Shown here piece after piece: positions 46,776-55,260 of a stretch of DNA of 64,000 bases. The notes beneath the pieces are model-generated. The model made no database searches and was not told where the DNA came from. It saw only the letters and a program-made list of their open reading frames with translations. This DNA is from Thermococcus sp. Bubb.Bath (GTDB lineage Archaea; Methanobacteriota_B; Thermococci; Thermococcales; Thermococcaceae), in contig NZ_SNUR01000003.1 of the NCBI RefSeq assembly GCF_012027595.1, positions 62,001 through 126,000 of the forward strand. The letters are read 5' to 3'. Position 1 is the first letter of the stretch; each line of letters starts with the position of its first letter. The translations under genes and the position numbers were made by a program.

Positions 46776-47615
46776 TCATCCCACTAAGGAGGACGTTCCG
46801 TAGGCCGCTACCGAGAGGAGCTGGATTACCCTGTAAGCATCCTCGACCGTCTCCACCTGAAAGGCCACCCTCTTCCCGTCGAGCCTCTCAGCAAAGGGAA
46901 GGAGCTCAGCGGTGTCCGCCATGTGACTTCCAAGGAAACGGATTTCGACGTTAACGGGTTCTTCCGTGGTTAGGGACTTCATCTCACCCTCGCTGAACTT
47001 TATCGAGGCTTCTGTTATCCCCGCGGTCAGGCGAGCTCTAACCTGAGCCATGCTGGGGCTCTTCGAAGAGTACCTTGAAATGGAATCTTTCAGCGGTACC
47101 CTCACCGCCCAGGGGGCATGAACCTTCACGTCCCCCTCCAGGAGAACTCTATCCCCCGCCACGAGGACAACTGGAATTCCCTTTTTCCCGAGGACGTAGG
47201 CGTTCAGGAGAAACTCGCTGACTTCTACGCCGTTTACCTTTATCCAGTCTATCGTGGCACTGCTGTACGTGTGGTCGAAGGATGCTCTTCCTGTTCCTGA
47301 TTTCGCGTGATAACCCAGGAAAAGTGCAACATCGCTCCCCTCCACCCCGCTAACCATGCTAATAGGTCGGGGATAGCCCCTAACGAGTTCCACGTACTCC
47401 GGAAGTTTTGAGGGTATTACGTTCACCATTGGCCCGTGGCTGTCGGCAACGGTTATCTCATCGAAGCCGTTGCTGTAGAGGACTTCAGCGGCAATGTTAA
47501 CGACCTCGGTGGCTATCTCCCTCGCTTCATCGTAGAGCGGAGTCCCCGGCCGGAGGTGGAGCGGAGAGGTCACGTAGGGCAACCCCTCAAGGTCTACCGA
47601 GATGAACGCCCTCAT
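46776..47615 (-). CDS. D-aminopeptidase DppA-like (M55 family)
   Basis: A 279-residue zinc peptidase of the DppA family. Visible are ISVDLEGLPYVT (metal-binding Asp and Glu), TVADSHGPMVN with a metal histidine, LFLGYHAKSGTGRASFDHTY with further histidines, and LVAGDRVLLEGD. It forms decamers in Bacillus. GGAGTGAAC precedes ATG 47615, 2 bases after the yjbQ-like stop, so the two form an operon. Confidence 0.9.
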   Translation of the reverse strand: MRAFISVDLEGLPYVTSPLHLRPGTPLYDEAREIATEVVNIAAEVLYSNGFDEITVADSHGPMVNVIPSKLPEYVELVRGYPRPISMVSGVEGSDVALFLGYHAKSGTGRASFDHTYSSATIDWIKVNGVEVSEFLLNAYVLGKKGIPVVLVAGDRVLLEGDVKVHAPWAVRVPLKDSISRYSSKSPSMAQVRARLTAGITEASIKFSEGEMKSLTTEEPVNVEIRFLGSHMADTAELLPFAERLDGKRVAFQVETVEDAYRVIQLLSVAAYGTSSLVG

Positions 47616-47617
47616 GT

Positions 47618-48040
47618 TCACTCCTCCGGGTACTCCTGGCAGGGGCAGAGCATCACGAGAACCCTCCTGTGCCTCGGTCCGTCGAGCTCGACGAACAGTA
47701 TTCTCTGCCACGTCCCAAGGAGGAGCTCCCCCTCGTCAACGGGGATTACCAGCTCGGAGTTCAGGAGAAGCGAGGCCCTGAGGTGACTGTGGGCGTTGTG
47801 GTCTATCCTATCGTGGAGGTAGTCGGCACCCTTCGGCACGAGTTCCTTCATCTTGCTCTTAAAATCCTGGAGGAGGCCTTCCTCAGGCTCGTTTATCATG
47901 AGGCCGGTTGTGGTGTGCTTTGTGAACACAACGACAATCCCGTGCTTCAGCTTGCCCTCCCAGACCTTCTTCTGGACTTCATCCGTTATGTCCAGGATCT
48001 GGAACCCTTCCCTCGTGGGAACATCTATCGTGAAGAGCAT
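47618..48040 (-). CDS. YjbQ/UPF0047 family protein
   Basis: A 140-residue trimeric protein; bacterial members have weak thiamine-phosphate synthase activity, and the true role is unclear. The family signature is complete: FTKHTTTGLMINEPEEGLL, DYLHDRIDHNAHSHLRASLL with the clustered metal histidines, and GTWQRILFVELDGPRHRRVL. Its ATG has GGTGGTTCC upstream. It is upstream of dppA on the same strand. Confidence 0.9.
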   Translation of the reverse strand: MLFTIDVPTREGFQILDITDEVQKKVWEGKLKHGIVVVFTKHTTTGLMINEPEEGLLQDFKSKMKELVPKGADYLHDRIDHNAHSHLRASLLLNSELVIPVDEGELLLGTWQRILFVELDGPRHRRVLVMLCPCQEYPEE

Positions 48041-48090
48041 GGAACCACCACTTTAAAATGGGAAGAAAAGTTTAAACGTTTGTCGATGGA

Positions 48091-48393
48091 TTATGAGAGA
48101 ACCTTAACCAGCTCCTCGAGTATTTCCCTTGAGGTTTTAACGCCGTCCTGAACGAGGTAGCGCAGGATCACCGCAAGCTCGTAAGCCTCTACGAGCTTTT
48201 CTCTTCTGGAATCACTGGATTTACCCTCAAAAAGTTCCCTTCGGAGGGTGTTGTAGATTTCACCGACCGCATCCCTGAAGAGGACTTCCTCACCAACGAG
48301 CTTGCCCTCCAGGATCGCGGAGGATAAATCTTTAACGTAATCAATGGGGTCTCCCTTAGATTCCCTTCGCATCATAATCCTTAGCCTTTCCAT
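48091..48393 (-). CDS. Small helical protein, unassigned
   Basis: A 100-residue, probably all-alpha cytosolic protein (VKDLSSAILEGKLVGEEVLF, KLVEAYELAVILRYLVQDGV). It begins inside the end of the solenoid-protein gene (overlap of 38 bases on the same strand), indicating translational coupling. Possible starts are ATG 48393 or the Met-Met at 48375/48372. No known family recognised. Confidence 0.6.
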   Translation of the reverse strand: MERLRIMMRRESKGDPIDYVKDLSSAILEGKLVGEEVLFRDAVGEIYNTLRRELFEGKSSDSRREKLVEAYELAVILRYLVQDGVKTSREILEELVKVLS

Positions 48394-49654
48394 TAACGAC
48401 CACCTTCTCGCTTATCTCCCTGTCGAGGGCGTTCAGGAGTATCTCAGCCACGAGGATGGAAGAGAACCGCGGATCCCTCACACCGAGGGCAACGTCAACT
48501 GCCTTTGAGACGTCACCCATCTTAAGTAGCCGGTGGGCGATGTCCGCCAGGACGACCGAGCGCAGGCGTTCGTCTTTTATGACCTCCGCGACCTTCATGG
48601 CACCCTCCACGTCACCCCTGACAAGGGAATACCTAGCTATCTTAACACGAACTTCTTCGCCCTTCGAGCGCTCCCATATAGCCCGTATAGTCTCCCAGTC
48701 CCCGTCGTCGGGCCTCTCCAAAAAGTGGTTCATAACTGCGCGGCCAACCTCTGCGGCCTCTTTGGAGTTCAGAACGCGGATGAACGATGGCAGGGCCCTG
48801 GGAGCAACGTCCACAAGCTTGAGGGCAGTTTCCACCATGGCGTTGCCGTCCCCGAACTTTCTCAAAAGATCAGCGGCCTCGACAGGCTCACCCGCAATGG
48901 CAAACGCTATCGCCAGTTCGACCTTGAAATCGTCCCCAAACTTCTCAACGAGTTCCTTTGCGAGGGCCTTCAAAGCCGGGACGTGCTTTTCAATGACATC
49001 CCTCTCCTTCAGGAAGAAGAGGGCCTCTTTGAAAGCCTGCTTTGCCCATTCCTTTACGTTAATCTCCTTGATAGCCCCAATCCCGTTCTCGTAACTCCCC
49101 ATGAGGAAGTAGGATTTCATTATCTCAATTATTGCCTTGGAACGGTAGGGTTCGGAGGATACATGCTCCAGCGCCATTTTGCTCTTTCTTATTCTGTATG
49201 CAACCTTAACGCGCTCCGTTCCTATAAGAGAGGTGTTTCTGCGGATGATCTGAAGGAGAATGCTGTCCCTGAGCTCCTGGTTCTTTATCTCTACAGCGTA
49301 CATAACCGCTTCGCTTATCTCGCCGAGGCCCAACATGTACCTGGCGGCGAGGGCCATGAGATCGTCACGCACGGGAGAGGGAAATGCCTTGGAATCCTCA
49401 ACAACCCTAAGGTAAAGTTTTTTCGATGTGTTTAGTCCGGCTTTTTTCATCGAGTAACCTATTGAAAGAAGAGCCCTAAGCATCTTAACTGGGTCTTCGA
49501 TTTCCTTGGTCGTCTCAATGGCCTTGAGAAAAACAAGTTTGAACTTCGCGTCCTTCACCTTTGCGAGACGCTCTCCAATTTTAGCATAGGTCGTTGCCCG
49601 GAGGTAAGGATCGCGTATGACTTCAACAGTATCGATTATTTCAGAGGTTAGCAA
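48356..49654 (-). CDS. Alpha-solenoid (TPR/HEAT-like) repeat protein
   Basis: About 432 residues composed of helical hairpins with recurring PYLRATTYAKIGERL, LRDSILLQIIRR, YRSKAIIEIMKSYFLMG, ERLRSVVLADIAHRLLKMGD and PRFSSILVAEILL units. This is a repeat scaffold found as a lineage protein in Thermococcales; no enzyme motif. The likely start is TTG 49654, preceded by GGGGGTGG; ATG 49699 would lie only about 19 bases from the TATA box (49715-49721), too close. Shares that box with the divergent methylase gene. Confidence 0.7.
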   Translation of the reverse strand: MLTSEIIDTVEVIRDPYLRATTYAKIGERLAKVKDAKFKLVFLKAIETTKEIEDPVKMLRALLSIGYSMKKAGLNTSKKLYLRVVEDSKAFPSPVRDDLMALAARYMLGLGEISEAVMYAVEIKNQELRDSILLQIIRRNTSLIGTERVKVAYRIRKSKMALEHVSSEPYRSKAIIEIMKSYFLMGSYENGIGAIKEINVKEWAKQAFKEALFFLKERDVIEKHVPALKALAKELVEKFGDDFKVELAIAFAIAGEPVEAADLLRKFGDGNAMVETALKLVDVAPRALPSFIRVLNSKEAAEVGRAVMNHFLERPDDGDWETIRAIWERSKGEEVRVKIARYSLVRGDVEGAMKVAEVIKDERLRSVVLADIAHRLLKMGDVSKAVDVALGVRDPRFSSILVAEILLNALDREISEKVVVNGKAKDYDAKGI

Positions 49655-49714
49655 TGAACCACCCCCGTAATAACCTTCCGAAACTAGAGTTCTTAACATT
49701 ATCGGCCCAAATGC

Positions 49715-49721
49715 TTTTAAA
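49715..49721. promoter_or_regulatory. Shared bidirectional TATA box
   Basis: TTTTAAA, near-palindromic, centred 25 bases before the methylase ATG (a leaderless plus-strand message) and about 64 bases before the TTG of the solenoid gene (a leader with a ribosome site). One box appears to serve both directions. Confidence 0.65.
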
Positions 49722-49742
49722 CGGGCAAGTAAAGCCTTTTCC

Positions 49743-50843
49743 ATGTACGCAGTAATCTTTGGCAAGAATCCAGTCCTCAGCGAGGCAGAATTTTATTCGT
49801 TCGCCAAGAGATTCAGCCTAAAGGTTAAACCCATGGAGTCGAGCCGTTACTGGTTGTTATTCGGCTCTTCTCCCCAAGTTGAAAGGTACTTCTACTGGCT
49901 CGGCGGTTCTTTAAAGCTCGTCCGGATAGTCGGCGAGGGCGAGGAAGCTTTGAAAGACCTCGAGTACGCCAAGCTCTTCACGGTTAGCCTCTATGGGAGG
50001 AACGACTGGCAGTTCTGGAGGAAGCTCGGGAGCGAGATAAAGAGGGAGTTCAAAGAGGAGGGGCCCGCCAAGTTCTTCAAGCCTGCGAAGACCTACTCAA
50101 TGCCAGCGGAGCTCATCCTGAAGGGTTTCCCTGAGGTCAAGGACTTCGTCTTCCTCTTCAGAGAAGACAGGAGCTTCCTCGTCGGAGAAACCATTAAGGT
50201 CACCGACCCCTTCGAGCTGAAGAAGCTCGACGTCGAGAGGCCTGTTCAGAAGCCCATCCTCTCAATCCCGCCCAGGCTCGCAAGGATAATGGTGAACCTG
50301 ACGGAAATCCGAAAAGGGAGCTTTCTGGACCCGTTCTGCGGCATCGGAACGGTGGTTCAGGAGTTCGTCCTGCAGAGGCTGGATGCCCATGGGAGCGACC
50401 GCGACGAGGAGCAGATTAAGGCGGCAAAGAAGAACCTCACCTGGCTTAGGAAGGAGTTCAGGCTCAAGAACTCGGCCCATTTAGAAGTCTGCGACGCGAG
50501 AAAACTGAAGCACTGCTTCAGGCAGAGGTTCGACGCGATAGTCACCGAGCCGTACCTTGGAAAGCCCCTCAAGGGGAACCCTAGCAGGAGCGAAGCAATT
50601 AAACTCGCCAACGAGCTTGACCGCTTCTACTATCCGGTCTTCGAGAGCTTTGCCAACGTGCTGAAGAGGAACGGGAGGGTTGTTTTCGTCTTCCCAGCGT
50701 ATAAGCTGAGTGGCGGTAGGATATACAGGAAGGAAAGGAAGTGGCTCGGAAAGCTCGGCTTTGAGATTCTTGGCAGATACCTTGACTACGAGGAGAGGCA
50801 CAGGGTTGTCAGGGACATCCACGTGCTGCGGTACAGGGGATAA
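49743..50843 (+). CDS. RNA methyltransferase, Trm-G10/Trm11-like
   Basis: A 366-residue SAM-dependent methylase. The N-terminal half (MYAVIFGKNPVLSEAEFYSF; PAKTYSMPAELI) resembles the substrate-binding region of Trm11/TrmG10 proteins. The C-terminal Rossmann domain has motif I LDPFCGIGTV, acidic DRDEEQ, and motif IV TEPYLGKPLKG. The TEPY motif in place of DPPY is found in a subgroup of this family, so the modified nucleotide is uncertain. The message appears leaderless from the shared TATA box. Confidence 0.82.
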   Translation: MYAVIFGKNPVLSEAEFYSFAKRFSLKVKPMESSRYWLLFGSSPQVERYFYWLGGSLKLVRIVGEGEEALKDLEYAKLFTVSLYGRNDWQFWRKLGSEIKREFKEEGPAKFFKPAKTYSMPAELILKGFPEVKDFVFLFREDRSFLVGETIKVTDPFELKKLDVERPVQKPILSIPPRLARIMVNLTEIRKGSFLDPFCGIGTVVQEFVLQRLDAHGSDRDEEQIKAAKKNLTWLRKEFRLKNSAHLEVCDARKLKHCFRQRFDAIVTEPYLGKPLKGNPSRSEAIKLANELDRFYYPVFESFANVLKRNGRVVFVFPAYKLSGGRIYRKERKWLGKLGFEILGRYLDYEERHRVVRDIHVLRYRG

Positions 50844-50883
50844 ACCATTATGGGAGGAATGCAATAGTAAGATTGGTGATAAC

Positions 50884-51099
50884 GTGGGAGACATAGTGGT
50901 TAGGGTGCCCCTGAGTGTGGACGAGAAGCTGGCGGACTTGATAGCAAAGACTATCTCTGAGAGACTAAAGACCCCTGCAAGGCTCAACGAGATGCTCAAG
51001 AACTCCGAGCTTTCAGAGGAGGATGCAGTAGAACTTGGAAGGAAAGCAAAAATGGGACGGGGCGAGTATCTTGGGGGAAGATATTTTTCTAGTGACTAA
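50884..51099 (+). CDS. VapB-like antitoxin
   Basis: A 71-residue protein (VVRVPLSVDEKLADLIAKTI, then LSEEDAVELGRKAKMGRGEY) typical of archaeal antitoxins paired with PIN-domain toxins: an N-terminal part for DNA binding or dimerisation and a basic/Gly-rich toxin-binding tail. GTG 50884 follows TTGGTGATAAC. A broken PIN-domain frame overlaps its end, so this antitoxin has lost its partner here. Confidence 0.65.
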   Translation: MGDIVVRVPLSVDEKLADLIAKTISERLKTPARLNEMLKNSELSEEDAVELGRKAKMGRGEYLGGRYFSSD

Positions 51100-51179
51100 C
51101 ACGAACTTGCTCTTCTCGTTCTTCTGAAAAAAAATCGAACACCAAAGAACTCCCTGAGCTCCTTGGAATCACCCGATAA
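51092..51179 (+). pseudogene. Truncated VapC (PIN-domain) toxin remnant
   Basis: From GTG 51092 the frame reads VTNTNLLFSFF, the first strand of a PIN domain with its first catalytic Asp replaced by Asn (DTN to NTN), then stops at TGA 51125. After a run of eight A (51127-51134) another frame continues KKSNTKELPELLGITR to TAA 51177. So the toxin is frameshifted and cut to about 30 codons, ending against the convergent CoA-binding gene. Confidence 0.7.
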
Positions 51180-51597
51180 GCCTCTCGTGTTCCTGCTTCA
51201 TACAGCGGTGAGCGACGACTGTAAGGCCAGCTTCTTTCGCCTTCTTGAACGCCGCCCAGTTGTAGGTATTGAACTGGAACCAGACCACTTTCGCGCCCTT
51301 CTTTATCGCCTGCTCTACGTAGTCCATCGTAAACTCAGGTCTCACGGATAGGTCAACGATTTCGACTTCATTCGGGATTTCAAGGACGTTCGAATAGCAT
51401 TTCTTCCCAAGAACTTCCTCATAGCGCGGGTTCACGGGATAGACCTCGTAGCCGCGCTCAAGGAGATACCACATGACATCGTTGGAGTCGCGCTCCGGCT
51501 TTGGTGATGCCCCGACAAGGGCGATCTTCCGGTATTTCGTCAGTATTTTCCTAACTTCCTCATCACTTAACCTGTCAACTGGCATCTTCATTACCAT
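51169..51597 (-). CDS. CoA-binding domain protein (YccU-like)
   Basis: A 142-residue single-domain Rossmann CoA-binding protein, related to the N-terminus of acyl-CoA synthetase (NDP-forming). Visible are KIALVGASPKPERDSNDVMW, YEVYPVNPRYEEVLGKKCY, EIVDLSVRPEFTMDYVEQAI and VVWFQFNTYN. The start is taken at ATG 51597; other in-frame ATGs (51591, 51585) are possible. A TTTTAAAT box lies about 33 bases upstream. Role unknown in archaea. Confidence 0.85.
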   Translation of the reverse strand: MVMKMPVDRLSDEEVRKILTKYRKIALVGASPKPERDSNDVMWYLLERGYEVYPVNPRYEEVLGKKCYSNVLEIPNEVEIVDLSVRPEFTMDYVEQAIKKGAKVVWFQFNTYNWAAFKKAKEAGLTVVAHRCMKQEHERLIG

Positions 51598-51663
51598 GGC
51601 TATCCCCGAGGATTTGGAAAGCAATATTTAAAACTCTAACCGAGAAGTTTCTTCGATGAGAAC

Positions 51664-52101
51664 ATGGCCCTATACGAAGAGACCCTTACGAGTAGGGCGT
51701 TCCAGATCATCGTGCTGATTCCAATCCTTGCGATGCTCGCGGGTCTTTACAGTGCGTATCATGCGGGAGAGGGTTTTGGAATAATGCTCGCGACCACACT
51801 TGGAATTTCAGTTCTCCTTCTGGATGTCGCGGCCATCAAAATCGAGATAGATGAGCGTGAGGTCAGAATAAGGGGCCTTTTCGGGCTCATAGTCCGGAAG
51901 ACGGTTTCTATCGAGAACATAGCGGGCTTTGAGGTTCGGAAGGGCTGGATGAGCTGTTACGGGACGATCCACTTCACCCTTCCAGCAAAGGCATGTGTTA
52001 AGATACGGCAGAAGAAGGGCTGGACAGTTTCATTTTCCACCAACCGGCCGGAGAATCTGGTAGAGGCTCTCAGGGCTCTGGGCGTTCCACGAGAACCTTA
52101 G
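51664..52101 (+). CDS. Membrane protein with PH-like domain
   Basis: A 145-residue protein: two membrane helices (AFQIIVLIPILAMLAGLYSA; GFGIMLATTLGISVLLLDVA), then a cytosolic strand-rich part (IKIEIDEREVRIRGLFGLIV, SIENIAGFEVRKGW) like bacterial PH (bPH2/YdbT-type) domains. Role unknown. Its 3' end overlaps the convergent nfeD-like gene by 32 bases. A TTTAAAAC box at about 51627-51634 is shared with the divergent gene. Confidence 0.68.
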   Translation: MALYEETLTSRAFQIIVLIPILAMLAGLYSAYHAGEGFGIMLATTLGISVLLLDVAAIKIEIDEREVRIRGLFGLIVRKTVSIENIAGFEVRKGWMSCYGTIHFTLPAKACVKIRQKKGWTVSFSTNRPENLVEALRALGVPREP

Positions 52102-52459
52102 AGCCGCTCACACCAACGATTTTAACAACTTCTCCCCGTCTAGCGCTTCCTTTTATGCACTCCGCGCTCCAGAGCTCGCCGTCCACCTTCACGAGACCCT
52201 CCGGATCCAAATCCTCAACGACCAGGGCGATCCTTCCGACCAGGCTCTCCGAGCCAGCCCTAGGCCTTGCGCTAAGGCCACCGCGCAGGATGAATGGCGC
52301 CACAAGGATGTCCTTGAAGATTAGAACGCCTATAACAGACGCCACCGCCCATAGAGGAACCTCAACCCCGAAGCCCGGCAGCACCCAGACGAGGAAAAGC
52401 CCCACTATGATTTCGTCCACCGAGAGAAGGAGGAACTTTACTATTCTGCCGAACCTCAC
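52070..52459 (-). CDS. Short NfeD-like membrane protein
   Basis: A 129-residue protein with two membrane helices (EIIVGLFLVWVLPGFGVEVP; ASVIGVLIFKDILVAPFIL) and a C-terminal OB-fold of NfeD type (SLVGRIALVVEDLDPEGLVK, GELWSAECIKGSARRGEVVK). Such proteins usually partner stomatin-like proteins, none of which is adjacent. GTG 52459 overlaps the previous stop as GTGA, with GGAGGGAAGG upstream. Confidence 0.82.
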   Translation of the reverse strand: MRFGRIVKFLLLSVDEIIVGLFLVWVLPGFGVEVPLWAVASVIGVLIFKDILVAPFILRGGLSARPRAGSESLVGRIALVVEDLDPEGLVKVDGELWSAECIKGSARRGEVVKIVGVSGSKVLVERPEP

Positions 52460-53103
52460 TCCCTTCCCTCCAGCCACCGCCAGTACGGGTTGAGTTCGAG
52501 TACGCCCCACCACTTATTGAGTTCCTCCCTTGCGGGGCGGTAATCCGGGTAGAAGCATAAAACAAAGTCCCAGAAAGCCCTTGAGTGGTTGCGGTGCTTC
52601 AGGTGGGCCAGCTCGTGGACGACCACGTACTCCCTGAGCTCAGGGGGGACGGCGGCAAGGCGGAGGTTGAAGTTGAGGTTTCCCTTTCCGGAGCAGCTGC
52701 CCCATCTGGTTCTCTGAGAGCGGATGAAGAGCTTCCCGGGGGATACTCCCATCCTTCCAGCATAGGATTCAATGAGTTCCTCTATTCTCGGCCGGAGGAA
52801 TCTCTTAAGCTCCTCCCTGAGTTCGTCGGGGTATGGCGGAAGGACAACCGTCTTAAAGCGCTCGTGAATTCGGGCTTTCCTCCCCCGAACCACTCCGTAG
52901 AACTCGCCATTGACTGGGAATCCGGATTCAGCCAGCTCACGCAGGCCGTCTATTTCAGCCATCTTCCCCTCGAGCCACGAGGAGTTCCTCTGGAGAAAGC
53001 TTTCAACGTCGAAGCCCTCCGGGGCCGTGACAATGACCTCACCGTCGGGTTTAACCTCGATGCGGGCGTACCTTACAGGCCTCCTCCGAACCCTCAGGTT
53101 CAT
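52456..53103 (-). CDS. YgjP-like zinc metallopeptidase (M48-related)
   Basis: A 215-residue cytosolic protein of the YgjP/WSS1-like (DUF45) family: RTRWGSCSGKGNLNFNLRL, then the zinc site VVHELAHLKHRNHSRAFW (HExxH plus downstream His). AAGGTGGTAGC precedes ATG 53103. Bacterial members occur near DNA repair or restriction genes; here it is cotranscribed with the nfeD-like gene. Confidence 0.88.
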   Translation of the reverse strand: MNLRVRRRPVRYARIEVKPDGEVIVTAPEGFDVESFLQRNSSWLEGKMAEIDGLRELAESGFPVNGEFYGVVRGRKARIHERFKTVVLPPYPDELREELKRFLRPRIEELIESYAGRMGVSPGKLFIRSQRTRWGSCSGKGNLNFNLRLAAVPPELREYVVVHELAHLKHRNHSRAFWDFVLCFYPDYRPAREELNKWWGVLELNPYWRWLEGRE

Positions 53104-53140
53104 GCTACCACCTTTTAAGGAGAATTGACGAAAGACCCTT

Positions 53141-53941
53141 ATGAAGGTTCGGGTTATCGAGCGAAGGGCAAAGAGCATCTACACCCGGTCAAGAATTCCG
53201 GGCGTTGACTGGACGGTGAACCAGTATACCGGCTGTGCCTTCGCCTGCAAATACTGCTACGCCAAGTTTCTGACGAGGTGGAAGGACCACGGAGAGTGGG
53301 GAAGCTGGGTTGAGGTTAAGACCAACGCCCCCGAGCTCGCCGGGAAGCACGTGAGGGGAAGTATCGTGATGTCCACCGTGAGCGACCCCTACCAGCCGGT
53401 AGAGGCGAAGCTGAAGCTGACGAGGCGCGTTCTTCGGTATATGGATAAGAGAAACGAACTGTCGATACTCACCAAATCGCCGCTCGTCACCAGGGACATA
53501 GACCTCTTCAAGCTTTTCGACCGCATAGAGGTCGGTCTCACAATAAACGGCTTCACAGGGAGGGAAAAGGCGCTCTTCGAGCCGCTGACGCCCGTTCACG
53601 AGGCGAGGGTGAACGCTCTCAAGACCCTTAAGGAAGCCGGATTGAGAACCTACGTCTTCGTGAGCCCGATAATTCCCGAAATCACGGACGTCTCCGCGAT
53701 AGTCGAGGACACCATGGACTTCGCGGACTACTACCTCTTCGAGGTTCTCAACCTCCGCGCGGCAGGCAGGGAGTTCCAGAGGCTCCTCCGCGAGGGGTAC
53801 CCGGAGGGCTACGCGGTTCTGACAGAGGATGAGAAGTTCGGGGAGTTCCTGCGGGAATTGGAGGGGAAGATAAAGGGCCTTGGAGTGAAGGCTGAGGGTA
53901 TAGAGACCCACCGGAGGGGTTGGGAGTTCGTCGAGCTGTGA
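53141..53941 (+). CDS. Radical SAM protein, SplB-like
   Basis: A 266-residue radical SAM protein with the cluster motif CAFACKYCYAKF (CxxxCxxC), the preceding NQYTGC and the block MSTVSDPYQPVEAKLKLTRR typical of the 'DNA repair photolyase'/SplB-like COG1533 group. The actual substrate in archaea is unknown. The ATG lies 25 bases from CCTTTTAAGG (53112-53121), so the message is probably leaderless. Confidence 0.86.
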   Translation: MKVRVIERRAKSIYTRSRIPGVDWTVNQYTGCAFACKYCYAKFLTRWKDHGEWGSWVEVKTNAPELAGKHVRGSIVMSTVSDPYQPVEAKLKLTRRVLRYMDKRNELSILTKSPLVTRDIDLFKLFDRIEVGLTINGFTGREKALFEPLTPVHEARVNALKTLKEAGLRTYVFVSPIIPEITDVSAIVEDTMDFADYYLFEVLNLRAAGREFQRLLREGYPEGYAVLTEDEKFGEFLRELEGKIKGLGVKAEGIETHRRGWEFVEL

Positions 53942-53943
53942 GT

Positions 53944-55260
53944 TCACTCCTTCGGGATAACGGCCACCACCAGCGAGTTGACGTTCGTCCCAGTCGGGCC
54001 GGTCTTGAGGAGCGCGCCGACCTTTTCGAGGGCGTGATAGGTGTCGTGCCTCTTCAGGACATCCTCCACATCGATTCCCGCTTTCTTCAGCTTTTCAAGC
54101 GTTCTTCCATTAACTATTCCTCCGGCTGCATCCGTGGGACCGTCGGTTCCGTCGGTGTCCACTGCCAGAACCACCGCGTTCAGCCCGGCTATCTTCCTCG
54201 CTATACTTAAAGCGAACTCCTGGTTCGGACCGCCGAGGCCGGCTTCTCCCCCTATAGTGACCGTCCACTCACCGCCGGCTATGAGGACGGCCGGCTTTGT
54301 AACCGGGCGGTCGTATCTGGCTATCTCCTGAACTATGGAACCTATGGCTAGGGCAACGTCTTTGGCCTCCCCCTCCAGGGTAGTAGTCAATATAGCGGAA
54401 TTGAAGCCGAGCTCTTCAGCCTTACTCCTGGCGGCTTCACACGCTATCGTCCCGCTTCCCACGATGAAGTTGTGGACGTTCGGTAAATCCTCCTTCAGCG
54501 TCTCCTCTGCCTCTCTCCTCAAACCGCGCTCTATGTGCTTCCTAACACTCTCAGGGAGCTTCTCCCAGACGTTGTAGAGCCTCAGAATCCTGTAGGCGTC
54601 CTGGAAGGTGGTGGGGTCCTTCACCGTCGGGCCCGAGGCTATGGCCTCAAGAGGGTCTCCGACAACGTCCGAGAGGATGAGGCTTATTAGGGTTCCCCCA
54701 ACCTGTTTAGCCAACTTTCCACCCTTCACCGCCGAGATGTGCTTCCTTACGGTGTTTATCTCGTAGATTTTTGCCCCGCTCCTGAGGAGGAGTTCATTCG
54801 TTTTGATTTTGTCCTCAAGGCTTATCCCCTCCTCCGGGAGAAGGAAGAGTGCGGAACCGCCGCCCGATATAAGGACAAGGAGTATATCCTGGGGACCGAC
54901 TTTTCTGGCCATCTCAAGGCCGAGTTTGGCCCCTAAAAGGGAGTTCTCGTCCGGAACCGGATGGCCGGCCTCAACTACCCTAATGCCCGGTTTTCTGGGG
55001 CAGCTCTCCGCGTAGCCGTACTTCGTAACGACAACGCCTTCCTCGATCCTATTCCCGAGAACGTCCACGACGGCCTTTGTCATTGCGCAGGCGGCCTTTC
55101 CGAAGGCTAGGAGGTAAATCCTACCTTTGACCTCGAAATGGTGACCTTTCACCTCTATTCCTTTTCCGTCAAAGGAAAGTGAGCGCTTAACTGCCTCGTA
55201 CGGATTTGCCGCTTCCAGAGCGGAGTTCATTACCTCCATGGCAACTGTACGAGGGTTCAC
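53944..55260 (-). CDS. Glycerate 2-kinase (MOFRL family)
   Basis: A 438-residue enzyme phosphorylating glycerate to 2-phosphoglycerate. The N-terminal domain has AFGKAACAM and EAGHPVPDENS, LISGGGSALF (substrate/phosphate loop) and VRKHISAVKGGKLA; the C-terminal MOFRL part has LIAGGEWTVTI, GGPNQEFAL and AVDTDGTDGPTDAAGG. It probably feeds serine or glyceraldehyde carbon into glycolysis. GTG 55260 overlaps the preceding stop (GTGA). Confidence 0.93.
   Translation of the reverse strand: MNPRTVAMEVMNSALEAANPYEAVKRSLSFDGKGIEVKGHHFEVKGRIYLLAFGKAACAMTKAVVDVLGNRIEEGVVVTKYGYAESCPRKPGIRVVEAGHPVPDENSLLGAKLGLEMARKVGPQDILLVLISGGGSALFLLPEEGISLEDKIKTNELLLRSGAKIYEINTVRKHISAVKGGKLAKQVGGTLISLILSDVVGDPLEAIASGPTVKDPTTFQDAYRILRLYNVWEKLPESVRKHIERGLRREAEETLKEDLPNVHNFIVGSGTIACEAARSKAEELGFNSAILTTTLEGEAKDVALAIGSIVQEIARYDRPVTKPAVLIAGGEWTVTIGGEAGLGGPNQEFALSIARKIAGLNAVVLAVDTDGTDGPTDAAGGIVNGRTLEKLKKAGIDVEDVLKRHDTYHALEKVGALLKTGPTGTNVNSLVVAVIPKE

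Noticed and set aside
53189-53947. 252-codon open frame on the minus strand
   Set aside because: Exact shadow of the radical SAM gene with its CxxxCxxC motif and good ribosome spacing; the antisense product resembles nothing and has no ribosome site.
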